Shown here: positions 1 to 7,976 of the stretch, piece after piece
Layout of the letters: the number at the start of each line of letters is the position of its first letter
How positions within the stretch are numbered: the stretch's first letter is position 1
Assembly: GCA_934130215.1 (NCBI GenBank)
Contig: CAKOXR010000034.1
Coordinates: 1 to 9,879 of the forward strand
Source: an uncultured Bacilli bacterium
Lineage (GTDB): Bacteria; Bacillota_I; Bacilli_A; RF39; UBA660
Direction of reading: 5' to 3'
DNA length: 9,879 bases
Notes under the pieces: generated by a model
Seen by the model: the letters and a program-made list of their open reading frames with translations, nothing else
What the model was told of the DNA's origin: nothing
Databases searched by the model: none
Program-made: the position numbers and the translations under genes

Positions 1-1
1 T

Positions 2-436
2 AATATTGTAGAACACAGAAAAACAAAAAAAATCGAGACAACTTTTGAGTTGGTTGATATTATAAAAGAATCAGTTCCAATGAAATATCAAAGAGAACAT
101 CATCCAGCAAGAAAAACATTTCAAGCAATTAGAATTGAAGTAAATAATGAATTAGAAGTTTTTAAAATTGCTTTAAAAAAATCATTAAATTTAATTAAAA
201 AAAATGGAAGAATTTGTGTTATAACATTTCATTCTTTAGAGGATAAAATATGTAAAGATATATTTAATGAAGTAACAAAAAATCCAGAAGGTTTTAAAGA
301 TATGCCAATAATACCCGATAATTTAAAACCAAAATTTAAAAAAGTAAAAACAATTTTACCTAATGAAGAAGAAATTAGTTTTAATAATAGAGCCAGAAGT
401 GCTAAACTTAGAATATTAGAGAAAGTAGAGGATTAA
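2..436 (+). CDS. rsmH: 16S rRNA (cytosine(1402)-N(4))-methyltransferase RsmH, C-terminal part (5' end outside window)
   Basis: RsmH uses S-adenosylmethionine to N4-methylate C1402 of 16S rRNA in the decoding centre; it is cytoplasmic and usually sits near the start of the dcw cluster. The frame is open from base 2, giving 144 residues before TAA. The family is about 310 residues long, so roughly the first half, including the methyl-donor pocket, is missing. Visible hallmarks are RKTKKIETTFELVDII at the very start, HHPARKTFQAIRIEVNNEL (about bases 101-157), GRICVITFHSLEDK (about 208-247) and the closing NNRARSAKLRILEK. A TTG at 50 is an internal leucine, not a start. The next gene begins 2 nt after the stop, as in the classical rsmH-ftsL order. 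Family identity is near certain. Confidence 0.95.
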   Translation, partial: NIVEHRKTKKIETTFELVDIIKESVPMKYQREHHPARKTFQAIRIEVNNELEVFKIALKKSLNLIKKNGRICVITFHSLEDKICKDIFNEVTKNPEGFKDMPIIPDNLKPKFKKVKTILPNEEEISFNNRARSAKLRILEKVED

Positions 437-438
437 AA

Positions 439-729
439 ATGCCAAAAGCTAAGAAAAAAACATTTACAAAATTTGATACAACTTTATATTTATTCGCATT
501 CATTGCATTATTATGTATTTTCTTAGTTAAAATATTTGGTGGTGCTGAAGTTAGTCATTTAAATATGAGTTGTGAAAAAGCAAAATATAAAATTAATGAA
601 CAATCCAAAAAAAACGAAAGTTTAACTATGAAAGTAAATGAGTTAACATCTTTTGAAAATATTCTAGCTGTTGTTAAAGAAATGGGATTAGAATATAATA
701 ATGAAAATATATTAATTATTAACAAGTAG
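439..729 (+). CDS. ftsL: FtsL-like cell-division protein
   Basis: This is a 96-residue bitopic membrane protein. It has a basic cytoplasmic N-terminus (MPKAKKK), one hydrophobic helix at about residues 15-33, and a polar outer region of about 60 residues with a heptad-like stretch (about 44-72) suited to a coiled coil. In the FtsL/DivIC family such proteins form a complex with DivIB/FtsQ and recruit or activate the septal transpeptidase FtsI/PBP2B. The sequence is poorly conserved, so the call rests on size, topology and position: 2 nt after rsmH and 12 nt before the PBP gene, the usual rsmH-ftsL-ftsI order. The ending ILAVVKEMGLEYNNENI resembles FtsL proteins of low-GC Gram-positives. A Shine-Dalgarno AGAGG lies at 427-431, inside the end of rsmH. 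A DivIC-like identity is the main alternative. Confidence 0.8.
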   Translation: MPKAKKKTFTKFDTTLYLFAFIALLCIFLVKIFGGAEVSHLNMSCEKAKYKINEQSKKNESLTMKVNELTSFENILAVVKEMGLEYNNENILIINK

Positions 730-741
730 GGAGTAATTATA

Positions 742-2850
742 ATGAAACAGAAGAAATCAAAAACATGGCCTTTTATTAAAATATCTACAATGGTTGTCTT
801 GATTTCTTTTTTAGTTATTGAATTTAGAATGATTTATATAGCACTTTCTCCTGTTGTAGATGGTACAAATATTCAAGAATTTGCATCTAAAAGAAATACA
901 ACAAAAAGAGTTTTAAAAGCAAATAGAGGTGTAATATTTGATTCATCAGGTGATGTACTTGCAAGAAATGTAACATCTTATACTGTTGTTGCAATTCTAT
1001 CAAATGCTAGAAAAGATCGTATCAAGCAAGAAGATAAAGAAATGGTTGCAGAAAAATTAGCACCTGTTTTAAATATGGATAAAAATCGTCTTTTAAATTA
1101 TTTAAATCGTAATTTATATCAAATTGAACTAGGTCCTGAAGGACGAGGAATAAATATTCAAAAAAAGGAAGAAATTGAATCTTTAAATATAACTGGAATT
1201 GAATTTATTGAAGATACAAAAAGAAATTATCCAAATGGTGATTTTGCTTCATATATTGTAGGTTATGCTAAATCATATATTAAAGATAATGGAAAAGTAA
1301 TAATAGGGGAACTAGGAATAGAGGGCCTTTATAATAAAGAATTAACAGGTAAAGATGGTTATTTTAAATATCAACAAGATATATCAGGGATTCAAATACC
1401 AAATACACCAGAAGAAAAAGTTCCTGCTCAAGATGGAGATAATATATATTTAACAATTGATTCAAATATTGAAAGATTTACAGAAAGTGCTATGGATGAG
1501 TTAACAAAATCAGCAAAACCAGAGTGGGCAGTTTTATCTATAATGAATGCTAAAACTGGAGCAATTCTTGCATCTAGTACATCTCCTTCTTTTAATCCAA
1601 ATAAATTAAATATTACAAATTATGAAAATCCTTTAGTATCATATGCTTTTGAGCCTGGTTCAACTATGAAAATATATTCATATATGTGTGCAATTGATAA
1701 AGGAACATATGATGGAAATGCTTTATATGATACAGGAATTATCAAAATCGAAGGTGGTACAGTAAAAGATTGGAATCAAGTTGGGTTTGGGAGAATTACT
1801 TTTGATAAAGGTTTTGAATATTCAAGTAATACAGGTGCTATTAATTTAATGAGAAAATTTATTAAAAAAGATGAATTAAAAGAATGTTATAATAAGTATG
1901 GTTTTGGTTCTAAAACTGGAATTGAACTAGCTCGTGAATTACCTGGTAAAATTAGTTTTAATTATGATTTAGAGGTTGCAAATGCTACATTTGGTCAAGG
2001 AATTACAACAACACCAATTCAACATTTACAAGCTTTATCAATAATTGCAAACAATGGTAAAAAGATATCTCCTTATGTTGTTGAAAAAATAGTAGATCCA
2101 AATACTAATAAAGTAGTTTATGAAGGAAAAAAACAAGGAGTTCAAGTAGTATCTCCATCAACTACTCTTAAAATGAAAGAATTAATGAGAAATGTTATTG
2201 AAGGAAAAGATACATTTACAACTGGTACAAATTATTATAAAGAAGGTTTAGGTTTAATTGGTAAAACAGGAACTGCAGAGTTTTGGGATAGTTCTAAAGG
2301 ATCTTATGCAACTGGTATTCATGATTATATTTATTCATTTGCGGGTATGTTTCCTTATGATGATCCTGAAATAATAATATATGCTGCTATGAAAAAACCT
2401 GAATATCAACCAAATCAAAATTTAAGTAAACTTGTTAAAAATGTTGCTTCTGATATTTCTAAATATTTAAATATTTCAACTGAGGAAAATAAAACTCTTA
2501 ATTCTTATACTATAGAAAATTATTATAATAAGAATATTGATGAAGTTACAAATGATTTAATAAGTAAAAAATTAAATGTTTATATAATAGGTAATGGTTC
2601 TAGAATAATAGACCAATATCCAAAAACTAATAGACTTTTAGTAGAGCATGATACAGTTTTTTTAAAAACAAATGGAGATGAAATAAAAGTTCCATCATTT
2701 ATAAATTTATCATATAAAGAAGCAAATAAATTATGTGATATGATGAATGCAACATGTAATTTTAATGGAACTGGTTTTGTAAATAGTCAGTCAATTGAAG
2801 AAAATACAATTTATGATAAAGAAAAAGTAATTGATTTAACTTTAAAGTAA
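742..2850 (+). CDS. ftsI: Class B penicillin-binding protein (FtsI/PBP2B-like D,D-transpeptidase) with two PASTA domains
   Basis: This enzyme cross-links septal peptidoglycan by D,D-transpeptidation outside the membrane and is the target of beta-lactams. The 702 residues comprise a membrane anchor at about 12-34, a PBP dimerisation/pedestal region at about 55-225 (RGVIFDSSGDVLARN near 62-76) and the transpeptidase domain at about 240-575. The catalytic motifs are intact: STMK with nucleophile S307 and K310, SSN at 361-363, and KTG at 508-510 followed by TAEF. Two PASTA repeats follow, at about 588-643 and 646-702, as in Bacillus PBP2B and SpoVD. Cys665 and Cys672 sit in the second PASTA and could pair outside the cell (inference). 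AGGGAG at 728-733 is the ribosome binding site. Position after ftsL favours the division enzyme; a sporulation-type SpoVD cannot be excluded by sequence alone. Confidence 0.94.
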   Translation: MKQKKSKTWPFIKISTMVVLISFLVIEFRMIYIALSPVVDGTNIQEFASKRNTTKRVLKANRGVIFDSSGDVLARNVTSYTVVAILSNARKDRIKQEDKEMVAEKLAPVLNMDKNRLLNYLNRNLYQIELGPEGRGINIQKKEEIESLNITGIEFIEDTKRNYPNGDFASYIVGYAKSYIKDNGKVIIGELGIEGLYNKELTGKDGYFKYQQDISGIQIPNTPEEKVPAQDGDNIYLTIDSNIERFTESAMDELTKSAKPEWAVLSIMNAKTGAILASSTSPSFNPNKLNITNYENPLVSYAFEPGSTMKIYSYMCAIDKGTYDGNALYDTGIIKIEGGTVKDWNQVGFGRITFDKGFEYSSNTGAINLMRKFIKKDELKECYNKYGFGSKTGIELARELPGKISFNYDLEVANATFGQGITTTPIQHLQALSIIANNGKKISPYVVEKIVDPNTNKVVYEGKKQGVQVVSPSTTLKMKELMRNVIEGKDTFTTGTNYYKEGLGLIGKTGTAEFWDSSKGSYATGIHDYIYSFAGMFPYDDPEIIIYAAMKKPEYQPNQNLSKLVKNVASDISKYLNISTEENKTLNSYTIENYYNKNIDEVTNDLISKKLNVYIIGNGSRIIDQYPKTNRLLVEHDTVFLKTNGDEIKVPSFINLSYKEANKLCDMMNATCNFNGTGFVNSQSIEENTIYDKEKVIDLTLK

Positions 2851-2875
2851 CAATTTATAAAAAGTATGATATAAT
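2847..2875 (+). promoter_or_regulatory. Putative sigma-A-type promoter with extended -10, upstream of the membrane protein gene
   Basis: The -10 is a perfect TATAAT (2870-2875) preceded by TGA, giving the extended form TGATATAAT. Exactly 17 nt upstream is GTAACA (2847-2852), a 4/6 match to TTGACA that overlaps the PBP stop codon. The start codon lies 25 nt past the -10, so the leader would be under 20 nt. It carries a near-consensus Shine-Dalgarno AGAGGTGA at 2889-2896. No terminator is visible between the PBP gene and this site, so read-through from the dcw genes is also possible. Confidence 0.75.
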
Positions 2876-2900
2876 TAATTATAGAATTAGAGGTGAATAG

Positions 2901-4271
2901 ATGGAACACTTACCTAATATTGTTTTTAATGATGATGAAGAAGAAAAAGTTAATAAAACTATAGAATTTGAAATAAAAAGTGATCTTGTAGGTGGTAATG
3001 AAAGTGCTGAGAGATTAATTAAACCTGAAGAAAGAAAAATAAAGAGAGTAAATGATTTAATAATTGATAAAAAGGAAATATCTAAAGCACCACATCCACC
3101 AGCATTACCGATTCCTAAAATGCCTGAAAAAGCACCACATCCACCTGAATTACCTAAACCAGAAAAATTAACTTTAAATATGAGAATTCATCTTTTAAGA
3201 TCTAAAACTAAAGAAAATGCTAATATTTATAGTAAACAAATAACAAAAAAAATAAGAAAAATTAATTTTTTATTAATTATTTCTCTTATTTTAATTATTT
3301 TTAGTTTAATAATAATATCTACTGGTATATATGGATATATAAATTTAAAAAATAATTATAAAAAAATTGAAAATAATTTTTCTGATTCTAATTATAAGAC
3401 AATGGAAAAATTTTGTTTAAATAAAAATTATAAAGATTGTAAATTATATATAAGTTATATATCTGGTTTAAAGAAATTAAATGAAAAAGATTATGATTCA
3501 GCAAATGAAATTTTTAAACAAATACCAAACTTTCTTAATAGTTTTTATTATTCTAATTATATAGATGGTATTAATTTTATAAAAAATAAAGATTTAGTTC
3601 AAGCAAGAACAAGTTTTAATGGTTCTAATAATTTATTAAATACAAATTACTATTTAAAATATATTGATTTAATTGATCAATTGAATAATAATAATTTTGA
3701 TAATATAAATAATTGTTATGACCTAGAAAGTAATATTGATATAGATTATATAAGTAAATATATTGATGGTAAAAAATTGTATAATGAAGGAGATTTTAAA
3801 AGAAGTTCAACAATACTTGAAGAACCATCTCAAGTTATAAATGATGCAAAAACTATTATATTAGAATCAAAATATAGATATGCAAAAGAATCTCAATTTA
3901 ATGGTTTTATAGGAACAGCTTATAAATTATTTAATCAAATTAAAGATTATAAAGATTCATCTTCTATATTAGAAAGTCCTATATATTATATTATTAATAA
4001 TTGGATTTATAAAAATAATAATGCATTTTTACTAAAATTATCTTTTTATGAATCAAGTGATACATGTTTTCATGAAGTTAGGAACGGACTTTCAGTAGGT
4101 TTTAGTTATGATACAGATGCTACTATATATGATTATAAAATAAAAAATAATATTATTTATTTTAAAAATCAAAATAATGAATATATGGAAATGTATTTAA
4201 TTAAATCATTTAAAAAAGATAAATTAATATTAGATGTAAATGGAACTATATTTGAAATGAATAGAGCATGA
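2901..4271 (+). CDS. Single-pass membrane protein with proline-rich N-terminus, TPR-like outer repeats and lipocalin-like C-terminus; function unknown
   Basis: I do not recognise a named family. The 456 residues divide clearly. Residues 1-120 are charged and probably cytoplasmic, including two KAPHPPxLPxP repeats at 62-89. Residues about 122-147 form one strong membrane helix. Residues about 160-355 are outside and hold several units of the form Y-x2-G-x4-5-[EK]-x-D-[YFL]-x2-[AS]-x3-F (near 187-207, 220-240, 287-306, 327-347), which looks like degenerate TPR/SEL1-type helical repeats. Residues about 366-456 are beta-rich, begin WIYKNNN and end LILDVNGTIFEMNRA, resembling small lipocalin-like domains (inference). 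The positive-inside rule (RSKTK, KKIRK before the helix) supports an inside N-terminus. It has its own promoter and terminator, so it is monocistronic. Asn, Ile, Lys and Tyr dominate the outer part. A role in envelope sensing or scaffolding is only a guess. Confidence 0.85.
   Translation: MEHLPNIVFNDDEEEKVNKTIEFEIKSDLVGGNESAERLIKPEERKIKRVNDLIIDKKEISKAPHPPALPIPKMPEKAPHPPELPKPEKLTLNMRIHLLRSKTKENANIYSKQITKKIRKINFLLIISLILIIFSLIIISTGIYGYINLKNNYKKIENNFSDSNYKTMEKFCLNKNYKDCKLYISYISGLKKLNEKDYDSANEIFKQIPNFLNSFYYSNYIDGINFIKNKDLVQARTSFNGSNNLLNTNYYLKYIDLIDQLNNNNFDNINNCYDLESNIDIDYISKYIDGKKLYNEGDFKRSSTILEEPSQVINDAKTIILESKYRYAKESQFNGFIGTAYKLFNQIKDYKDSSSILESPIYYIINNWIYKNNNAFLLKLSFYESSDTCFHEVRNGLSVGFSYDTDATIYDYKIKNNIIYFKNQNNEYMEMYLIKSFKKDKLILDVNGTIFEMNRA
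3084..3167 (+). repeat. Tandem 45-bp coding repeat (proline-rich KAPHPPxLPxP units)
   Basis: Two tandem units start at 3084 and 3129, a 45-nt (15-codon) period. The first 17 bases, AAAGCACCACATCCACC, are identical in both; the rest diverges at DNA level while keeping the protein pattern KAPHPPxLPxP. The second unit is shorter and ends at about 3167 (KPEK). The unit lies in the predicted cytoplasmic tail of the membrane protein, a composition typical of flexible linkers or proline-rich docking peptides. Confidence 0.85.
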
Positions 4272-4290
4272 TAAAATCATGTTCTTTTTA
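4264..4290 (+). terminator. Intrinsic terminator overlapping the end of the membrane protein gene
   Basis: GAGCATGAT (4264-4272) pairs with ATCATGTTC (4276-4284) around an AAA loop, giving 9 bp with one G-T wobble. TTTTTA (4285-4290) follows directly. The TGA stop (4269-4271) lies inside the left arm, so the last codons of the gene double as hairpin. The next promoter begins 9 nt downstream, fitting a transcript boundary. Confidence 0.85.
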
Positions 4291-4298
4291 TTAAAATA

Positions 4299-4327
4299 TA
4301 GACTATTAAAAAAAAATTTGGTACAAT
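4299..4327 (+). promoter_or_regulatory. Putative sigma-A-type promoter with extended -10 for the ATP-grasp/GT/gpmI operon
   Basis: TAGACT (4299-4304, 4/6 to TTGACA) lies 17 nt before TACAAT (4322-4327, 5/6 to TATAAT), which is preceded by TGG to form an extended -10. It sits just after the terminator at 4264-4290 and 26 nt before the start at 4354. A Shine-Dalgarno AGGAG (4343-4347) falls in between. It is the only obvious promoter for the four genes that follow. Confidence 0.75.
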
Positions 4328-4353
4328 TAGTATGAAATAGTTAGGAGAATAAC

Positions 4354-5361
4354 ATGAGTCTAATTGAATATGCAAAAGCAGGAAATTTAAAAAAATTTAA
4401 AAAAAATTTAAAGGAAATTGCAAAAAAAGAAAATAAAAGTTCTATTTTTCTTTTTAATCATTTTTTAATTTCTTTTTTAAGGAGTGGTTGTGGTTATAGT
4501 GATTATTTAAATTATCAATTATATAATAAATCTTTTAAAGAAATTGATGAATATGTAACAATAAAACATCAAGATAAATTTTATGAGTTAGTATCACCTT
4601 CTAAATATAAAACATTTTTTACAATAAAACCTAATTTTTTAAATAATTTTAAAGATTTTATAAATAGGTCTTTCTATGATAATACTAATATAGATGATTT
4701 AAAAAAATTTTTATCAAGTAATAAAGAATTTATGGTTAAACCAAAAGATGGTTTAGGTGGAATGGGTGTTTATAAAGAAACAACAAAAAATATAAAAGAT
4801 ATTAATGAATTTTATAATTATTTAAAAGATAATAATTTATTTATTGAAGAATATGTTAAACAAAACGAAGAAATAAATAAACTTTGTAAAGCAAGTGTTA
4901 ATACAATAAGAATTATGACATTTTCATATAATGATAAATCTGAAATTATATATGCAGCAATGAGAATTGGTAATGGAATTAATGCTGTTGATAATTTTCA
5001 TCAAGGTGGAATGGGATGTAAAATTGATTTAGAAAAAGGTATTTTAATTGGGGATGCTTATGATAAAGATTTAAATCATTATAAGGTTCATCCTGTTAGT
5101 AAAGTTAAATTTGATGGTTTTAAAATACCTTATTGGGAGGAAGCTAAAGATCTTGTTTTAAAAGCAAGTAAAGTAAATAAAAATATTCATTTAGTAGGTT
5201 GGGATGTTGCTATAACTGATAAAGGACCTACCTTGATTGAAGGAAATAGAAGGCCAGGATTTGATTTGATTCAAGTTTTATCTAAAAGAGGTCGAAAAGA
5301 TATTATGAATCATTGTCTTGATATTATTAATAAAGAAGAAGGGACAAACTATAAAATATGA
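4354..5361 (+). CDS. ATP-grasp family protein of the sugar-transfer-associated type
   Basis: ATP-grasp enzymes join a carboxylate to an amine, thiol or similar acceptor through an acyl-phosphate, using ATP and Mg2+. This 335-residue protein looks like the subgroup often found in polysaccharide clusters (sugar-transfer-associated ATP-grasp); its exact substrate is unknown. Visible signatures are FMVKPKDGLGGMGVYK (126-141), with nucleotide-binding K129 and a glycine-rich loop; IEEYVKQ (164-170), probable adenine hinge; NTIRI (183-187); VDNFHQGG (212-219); and GWDVA (282-286) followed by LIEGNRRPGFDLIQ (294-307), where E296 and N298 are the expected Mg-binding pair. The first 120 residues are helical and lysine-rich, as usual for the subgroup. 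No signal peptide is seen, so it is probably cytoplasmic. Its last 4 nt overlap the glycosyltransferase start (ATGA), implying translational coupling and a shared glycan pathway (inference). Confidence 0.85.
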   Translation: MSLIEYAKAGNLKKFKKNLKEIAKKENKSSIFLFNHFLISFLRSGCGYSDYLNYQLYNKSFKEIDEYVTIKHQDKFYELVSPSKYKTFFTIKPNFLNNFKDFINRSFYDNTNIDDLKKFLSSNKEFMVKPKDGLGGMGVYKETTKNIKDINEFYNYLKDNNLFIEEYVKQNEEINKLCKASVNTIRIMTFSYNDKSEIIYAAMRIGNGINAVDNFHQGGMGCKIDLEKGILIGDAYDKDLNHYKVHPVSKVKFDGFKIPYWEEAKDLVLKASKVNKNIHLVGWDVAITDKGPTLIEGNRRPGFDLIQVLSKRGRKDIMNHCLDIINKEEGTNYKI

Positions 5362-6485
5362 ATGTACTAGTAATACCAACATGGTATCCAAGTGGTAAGG
5401 ATAAATTAATGGGAGCATATCATAAAGATTTTACAAATGCTTTAAATAAAAATGGTATTAAAGCAGATATGTTATATATTGAAAGAGAAAGATTATCAAA
5501 ACCATTAAAATATTTATTTCTTAAAAAAAAATATATAGAAAATGAATCAAATTATAAAGTTTATAAATATCGTATGTTAAATTATGGTCCAATTAATTTT
5601 GATTTAGAAATAAAAAAATATACAAAAAAATTATTAAAAGCAGTTCAAGAATATATAAAAATAAATGGAAAACCAGATATATTACATGCTCAGGTTATTT
5701 TACCTGCTGGATATGCTACTTATGTTGTTGGTAAAAAATTAAATATTCCGGTTGTTATAACTGAGCATTGTGGTAATCTTGAAAGATTCTTTAAAGAACC
5801 TTTAAATAAATATACTAATCAAATGATTAATAATGTTACATTTACAACTGTTAGTAATTATATGCAAAAAATTGTACTTAAATATATAGATAAATGTGAT
5901 GTTTTGCCAAATTTAGTAGATATTGATAATTTTACAAATTATGGTAAAAGAGTTATAAATGATAGGTTTAATTTAGTTTCTTTATCTGCTTTAAGAGAAG
6001 GAAAGAAAATAGATAATATTTTTAAAGCTATAAAAAAGATAAATATAAATGTTCATCTAGATGTAATAGGAGATGGCTTTTATGAAAAATATTATAAAGA
6101 TCAAGCAAAAAAGTTAAATTTAAATGATAAAGTTACATTTCTTGGAAGGTTAAACAAAAAAGAAATTTCAAAAGTTTTTAAAAATGAACATGCTTTAATT
6201 ATAAGTAGTGATTTAGAATCATTTGCAATACCAGGTATTGAAGCTTTATCATCAGGTATTCCTGTTATTGCAACTAAATGTCTTGGTCCAGAAGAATATA
6301 TAGATAAAAATAATGGAGTTTTATGTGATAAAGATGATATAGATTCACTTGCTAATGCTATTATATATTTATATAAAAATTATGATAAATATGATTCTTC
6401 TTATTTAAGAGAAAGTGTTACAAAATTTAGTGAAAAAGAAGTTATAAATAAAGCAAAACAGATTTATATGGAGGCTCTTAAATGA
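5358..6485 (+). CDS. GT4-family (GT-B fold) glycosyltransferase
   Basis: This is a 375-residue retaining-type glycosyltransferase that would move a sugar from a nucleotide donor to a growing surface glycan or lipid acceptor in the cytoplasm. The N-terminal acceptor domain starts with VLVIPTWYPSGKD (3-15) and MGAYHKDF (18-25), typical of GT4 enzymes, and continues with DILHAQ (107-112) and TEHCG (135-139). The C-terminal donor domain has LREGKKIDN (212-220), VIGDG (236-240) and the E-x7-E signature ESFAIPGIE (E287, E295) followed by ALSSGIPVIATKCLGPEE. No membrane segment is obvious. It overlaps the ATP-grasp gene by 4 nt upstream and gpmI by 4 nt downstream. Donor and acceptor cannot be read from the sequence. 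Confidence 0.92.
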   Translation: MNVLVIPTWYPSGKDKLMGAYHKDFTNALNKNGIKADMLYIERERLSKPLKYLFLKKKYIENESNYKVYKYRMLNYGPINFDLEIKKYTKKLLKAVQEYIKINGKPDILHAQVILPAGYATYVVGKKLNIPVVITEHCGNLERFFKEPLNKYTNQMINNVTFTTVSNYMQKIVLKYIDKCDVLPNLVDIDNFTNYGKRVINDRFNLVSLSALREGKKIDNIFKAIKKININVHLDVIGDGFYEKYYKDQAKKLNLNDKVTFLGRLNKKEISKVFKNEHALIISSDLESFAIPGIEALSSGIPVIATKCLGPEEYIDKNNGVLCDKDDIDSLANAIIYLYKNYDKYDSSYLRESVTKFSEKEVINKAKQIYMEALK

Positions 6486-7975
6486 AAAAAGTAATATTAT
6501 GTATTTTAGATGGTGTAGGTATAAGAGAAGTAAAAAAAGGTAATGCTTTTTTTAATTCATCAAAAAAAAATTTTTCATTTTTATGGAATAATTATCCTCA
6601 TTCTCTTTTAGAAGCAAGTGGTGAATTTGTTGGGTTACCAAATAAACAAATGGGAAATAGTGAAGTTGGTCATACAAATATAGGTGCTGGAAGGATTGTT
6701 TATCAATCATTAGAGCTTATTAATAAAGAAATAAAAACCAAAGATTTTTATAAAAATAAAGAGCTTTTAAATGTTATAAAACATGTTAAAGATAATAATT
6801 CTACTTTACATATATTTGGTTTATTAAGTGATGGTGGTATTCATTCTCATATTAATCATTTATATGCTTTAATTGAGATGTGTAGATTAAATGATGTTAA
6901 GAATGTTTATATTCATCCTTTTCTAGATGGTAGGGATACTTTACCAAATATTGCTTTAAATTTTCTAGATGATCTTGAAAGTAAATTAAAAAATGAAAAA
7001 ATTGGTGTTATTTCCGGTAGATATTATGCTATGGATAGAGATAATAATTGGGATAGAATAAAAAAGGTTTATGATGCTTTAGTATATGGTATTGGTTATA
7101 AAAGTAATTATAAGGATTCTATTTTAAAGTGTTATGATAATAATATTTTTGATGAATTTATTGTTCCTACTATTGTTAATTCAAAGCAAATAGAGAATAA
7201 TGATGGTATGATTTTGTTTAATTTTAGACCAGATAGGGCAAGAGAATTATTTACGGCTTTAACTAATAAAAATTTTAATGAATTTGAAACAAAAAAGTTT
7301 ACTAATTTAAAACTTGTTACAATGATGCCTGTTGCTGATTCTGTTATTTGTTCTAATGCTTATAAACATGAAAAATTGGTTAATACTTTAGGTGAATATA
7401 TTGATAATTTAGGTTTAAAACAACTTAGAATAGCGGAAACAGAAAAGTATGCTCATGTTACTTATTTTTTTGATGGTGGTGTTGAAAAGGATCTTAAGAA
7501 TTCAAAAAGGATTTTAATTCCTTCTCCAAATGTTAAAACTTATGATTTAAAGCCTGAAATGTCAGCTTATTTGATTACTGATAAATTGATGGAAGAATTA
7601 GATAATGATTATGATTTAGTTGTTTTAAATTATGCTAATGGTGATATGGTTGGTCATACTGGTAATTATGATATGACTTTAAAAGCTGTTGAAGCTCTTG
7701 ATAATTGTTTAGGATTATTATATAAAAAAGCTATGGATAATGGTTATACTTTAGTAATTATAGCAGATCATGGTAATTGTGATTATATGATTGATGATAG
7801 TGATAATATTGTTACGAGTCATTCAGTTAGTCCTGTTCCTTGTATTATTACTGATAATAATTATAAAGTTAATAATGGTAGGTTATGTGATGTTGCTCCT
7901 ACAATACTTGATATTATGGGACTTGATGTTCCTATAGAGATGAATGGAAATATTTTAATAGAAAGAAGGAAATGA
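6482..7975 (+). CDS. gpmI: 2,3-bisphosphoglycerate-independent phosphoglycerate mutase
   Basis: GpmI interconverts 3- and 2-phosphoglycerate in glycolysis using two Mn2+ and a phosphoserine intermediate. The 497 residues form a complete, slightly short member (usually about 505-515). All expected metal ligands and the nucleophile are present by analogy with the Geobacillus enzyme: D10, S60 (in GNSEVGHTNIGAG), D388 and H392 (GDMVGHTG), D429 and H430 (ADHGNCD), H447 (TSHS). Substrate-binding motifs are DGRD (149-152), RYYAMDRD (180-187), NFRPDRAR (247-254) and EKYAHVTYFF (321-330). GGAGG at 6470-6474 is a strong ribosome binding site inside the glycosyltransferase gene, and the ATGA overlap couples the two. 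It is not accompanied by other glycolytic genes (gap, pgk, tpi, eno), which is the common context for this gene. Confidence 0.97.
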   Translation: MKKVILCILDGVGIREVKKGNAFFNSSKKNFSFLWNNYPHSLLEASGEFVGLPNKQMGNSEVGHTNIGAGRIVYQSLELINKEIKTKDFYKNKELLNVIKHVKDNNSTLHIFGLLSDGGIHSHINHLYALIEMCRLNDVKNVYIHPFLDGRDTLPNIALNFLDDLESKLKNEKIGVISGRYYAMDRDNNWDRIKKVYDALVYGIGYKSNYKDSILKCYDNNIFDEFIVPTIVNSKQIENNDGMILFNFRPDRARELFTALTNKNFNEFETKKFTNLKLVTMMPVADSVICSNAYKHEKLVNTLGEYIDNLGLKQLRIAETEKYAHVTYFFDGGVEKDLKNSKRILIPSPNVKTYDLKPEMSAYLITDKLMEELDNDYDLVVLNYANGDMVGHTGNYDMTLKAVEALDNCLGLLYKKAMDNGYTLVIIADHGNCDYMIDDSDNIVTSHSVSPVPCIITDNNYKVNNGRLCDVAPTILDIMGLDVPIEMNGNILIERRK

Positions 7976-7976
7976 T

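Noticed and set aside
50..436. TTG at 50 as the start of a short separate protein
   Set aside because: The frame is open upstream to base 2 and those residues match RsmH, so the TTG is an internal leucine in a truncated gene.
2839..2848. Perfect palindrome ACTTTAAAGT at the end of the PBP gene, considered as terminator or operator
   Set aside because: It has no loop and no T-tract, and such AT-rich palindromes are expected by chance at this composition.
3700..3720. Asn-rich low-complexity run in the membrane protein, considered as a frameshift or tandem repeat
   Set aside because: The frame stays open through to the lipocalin-like domain, and runs of AAT are expected at this base composition.
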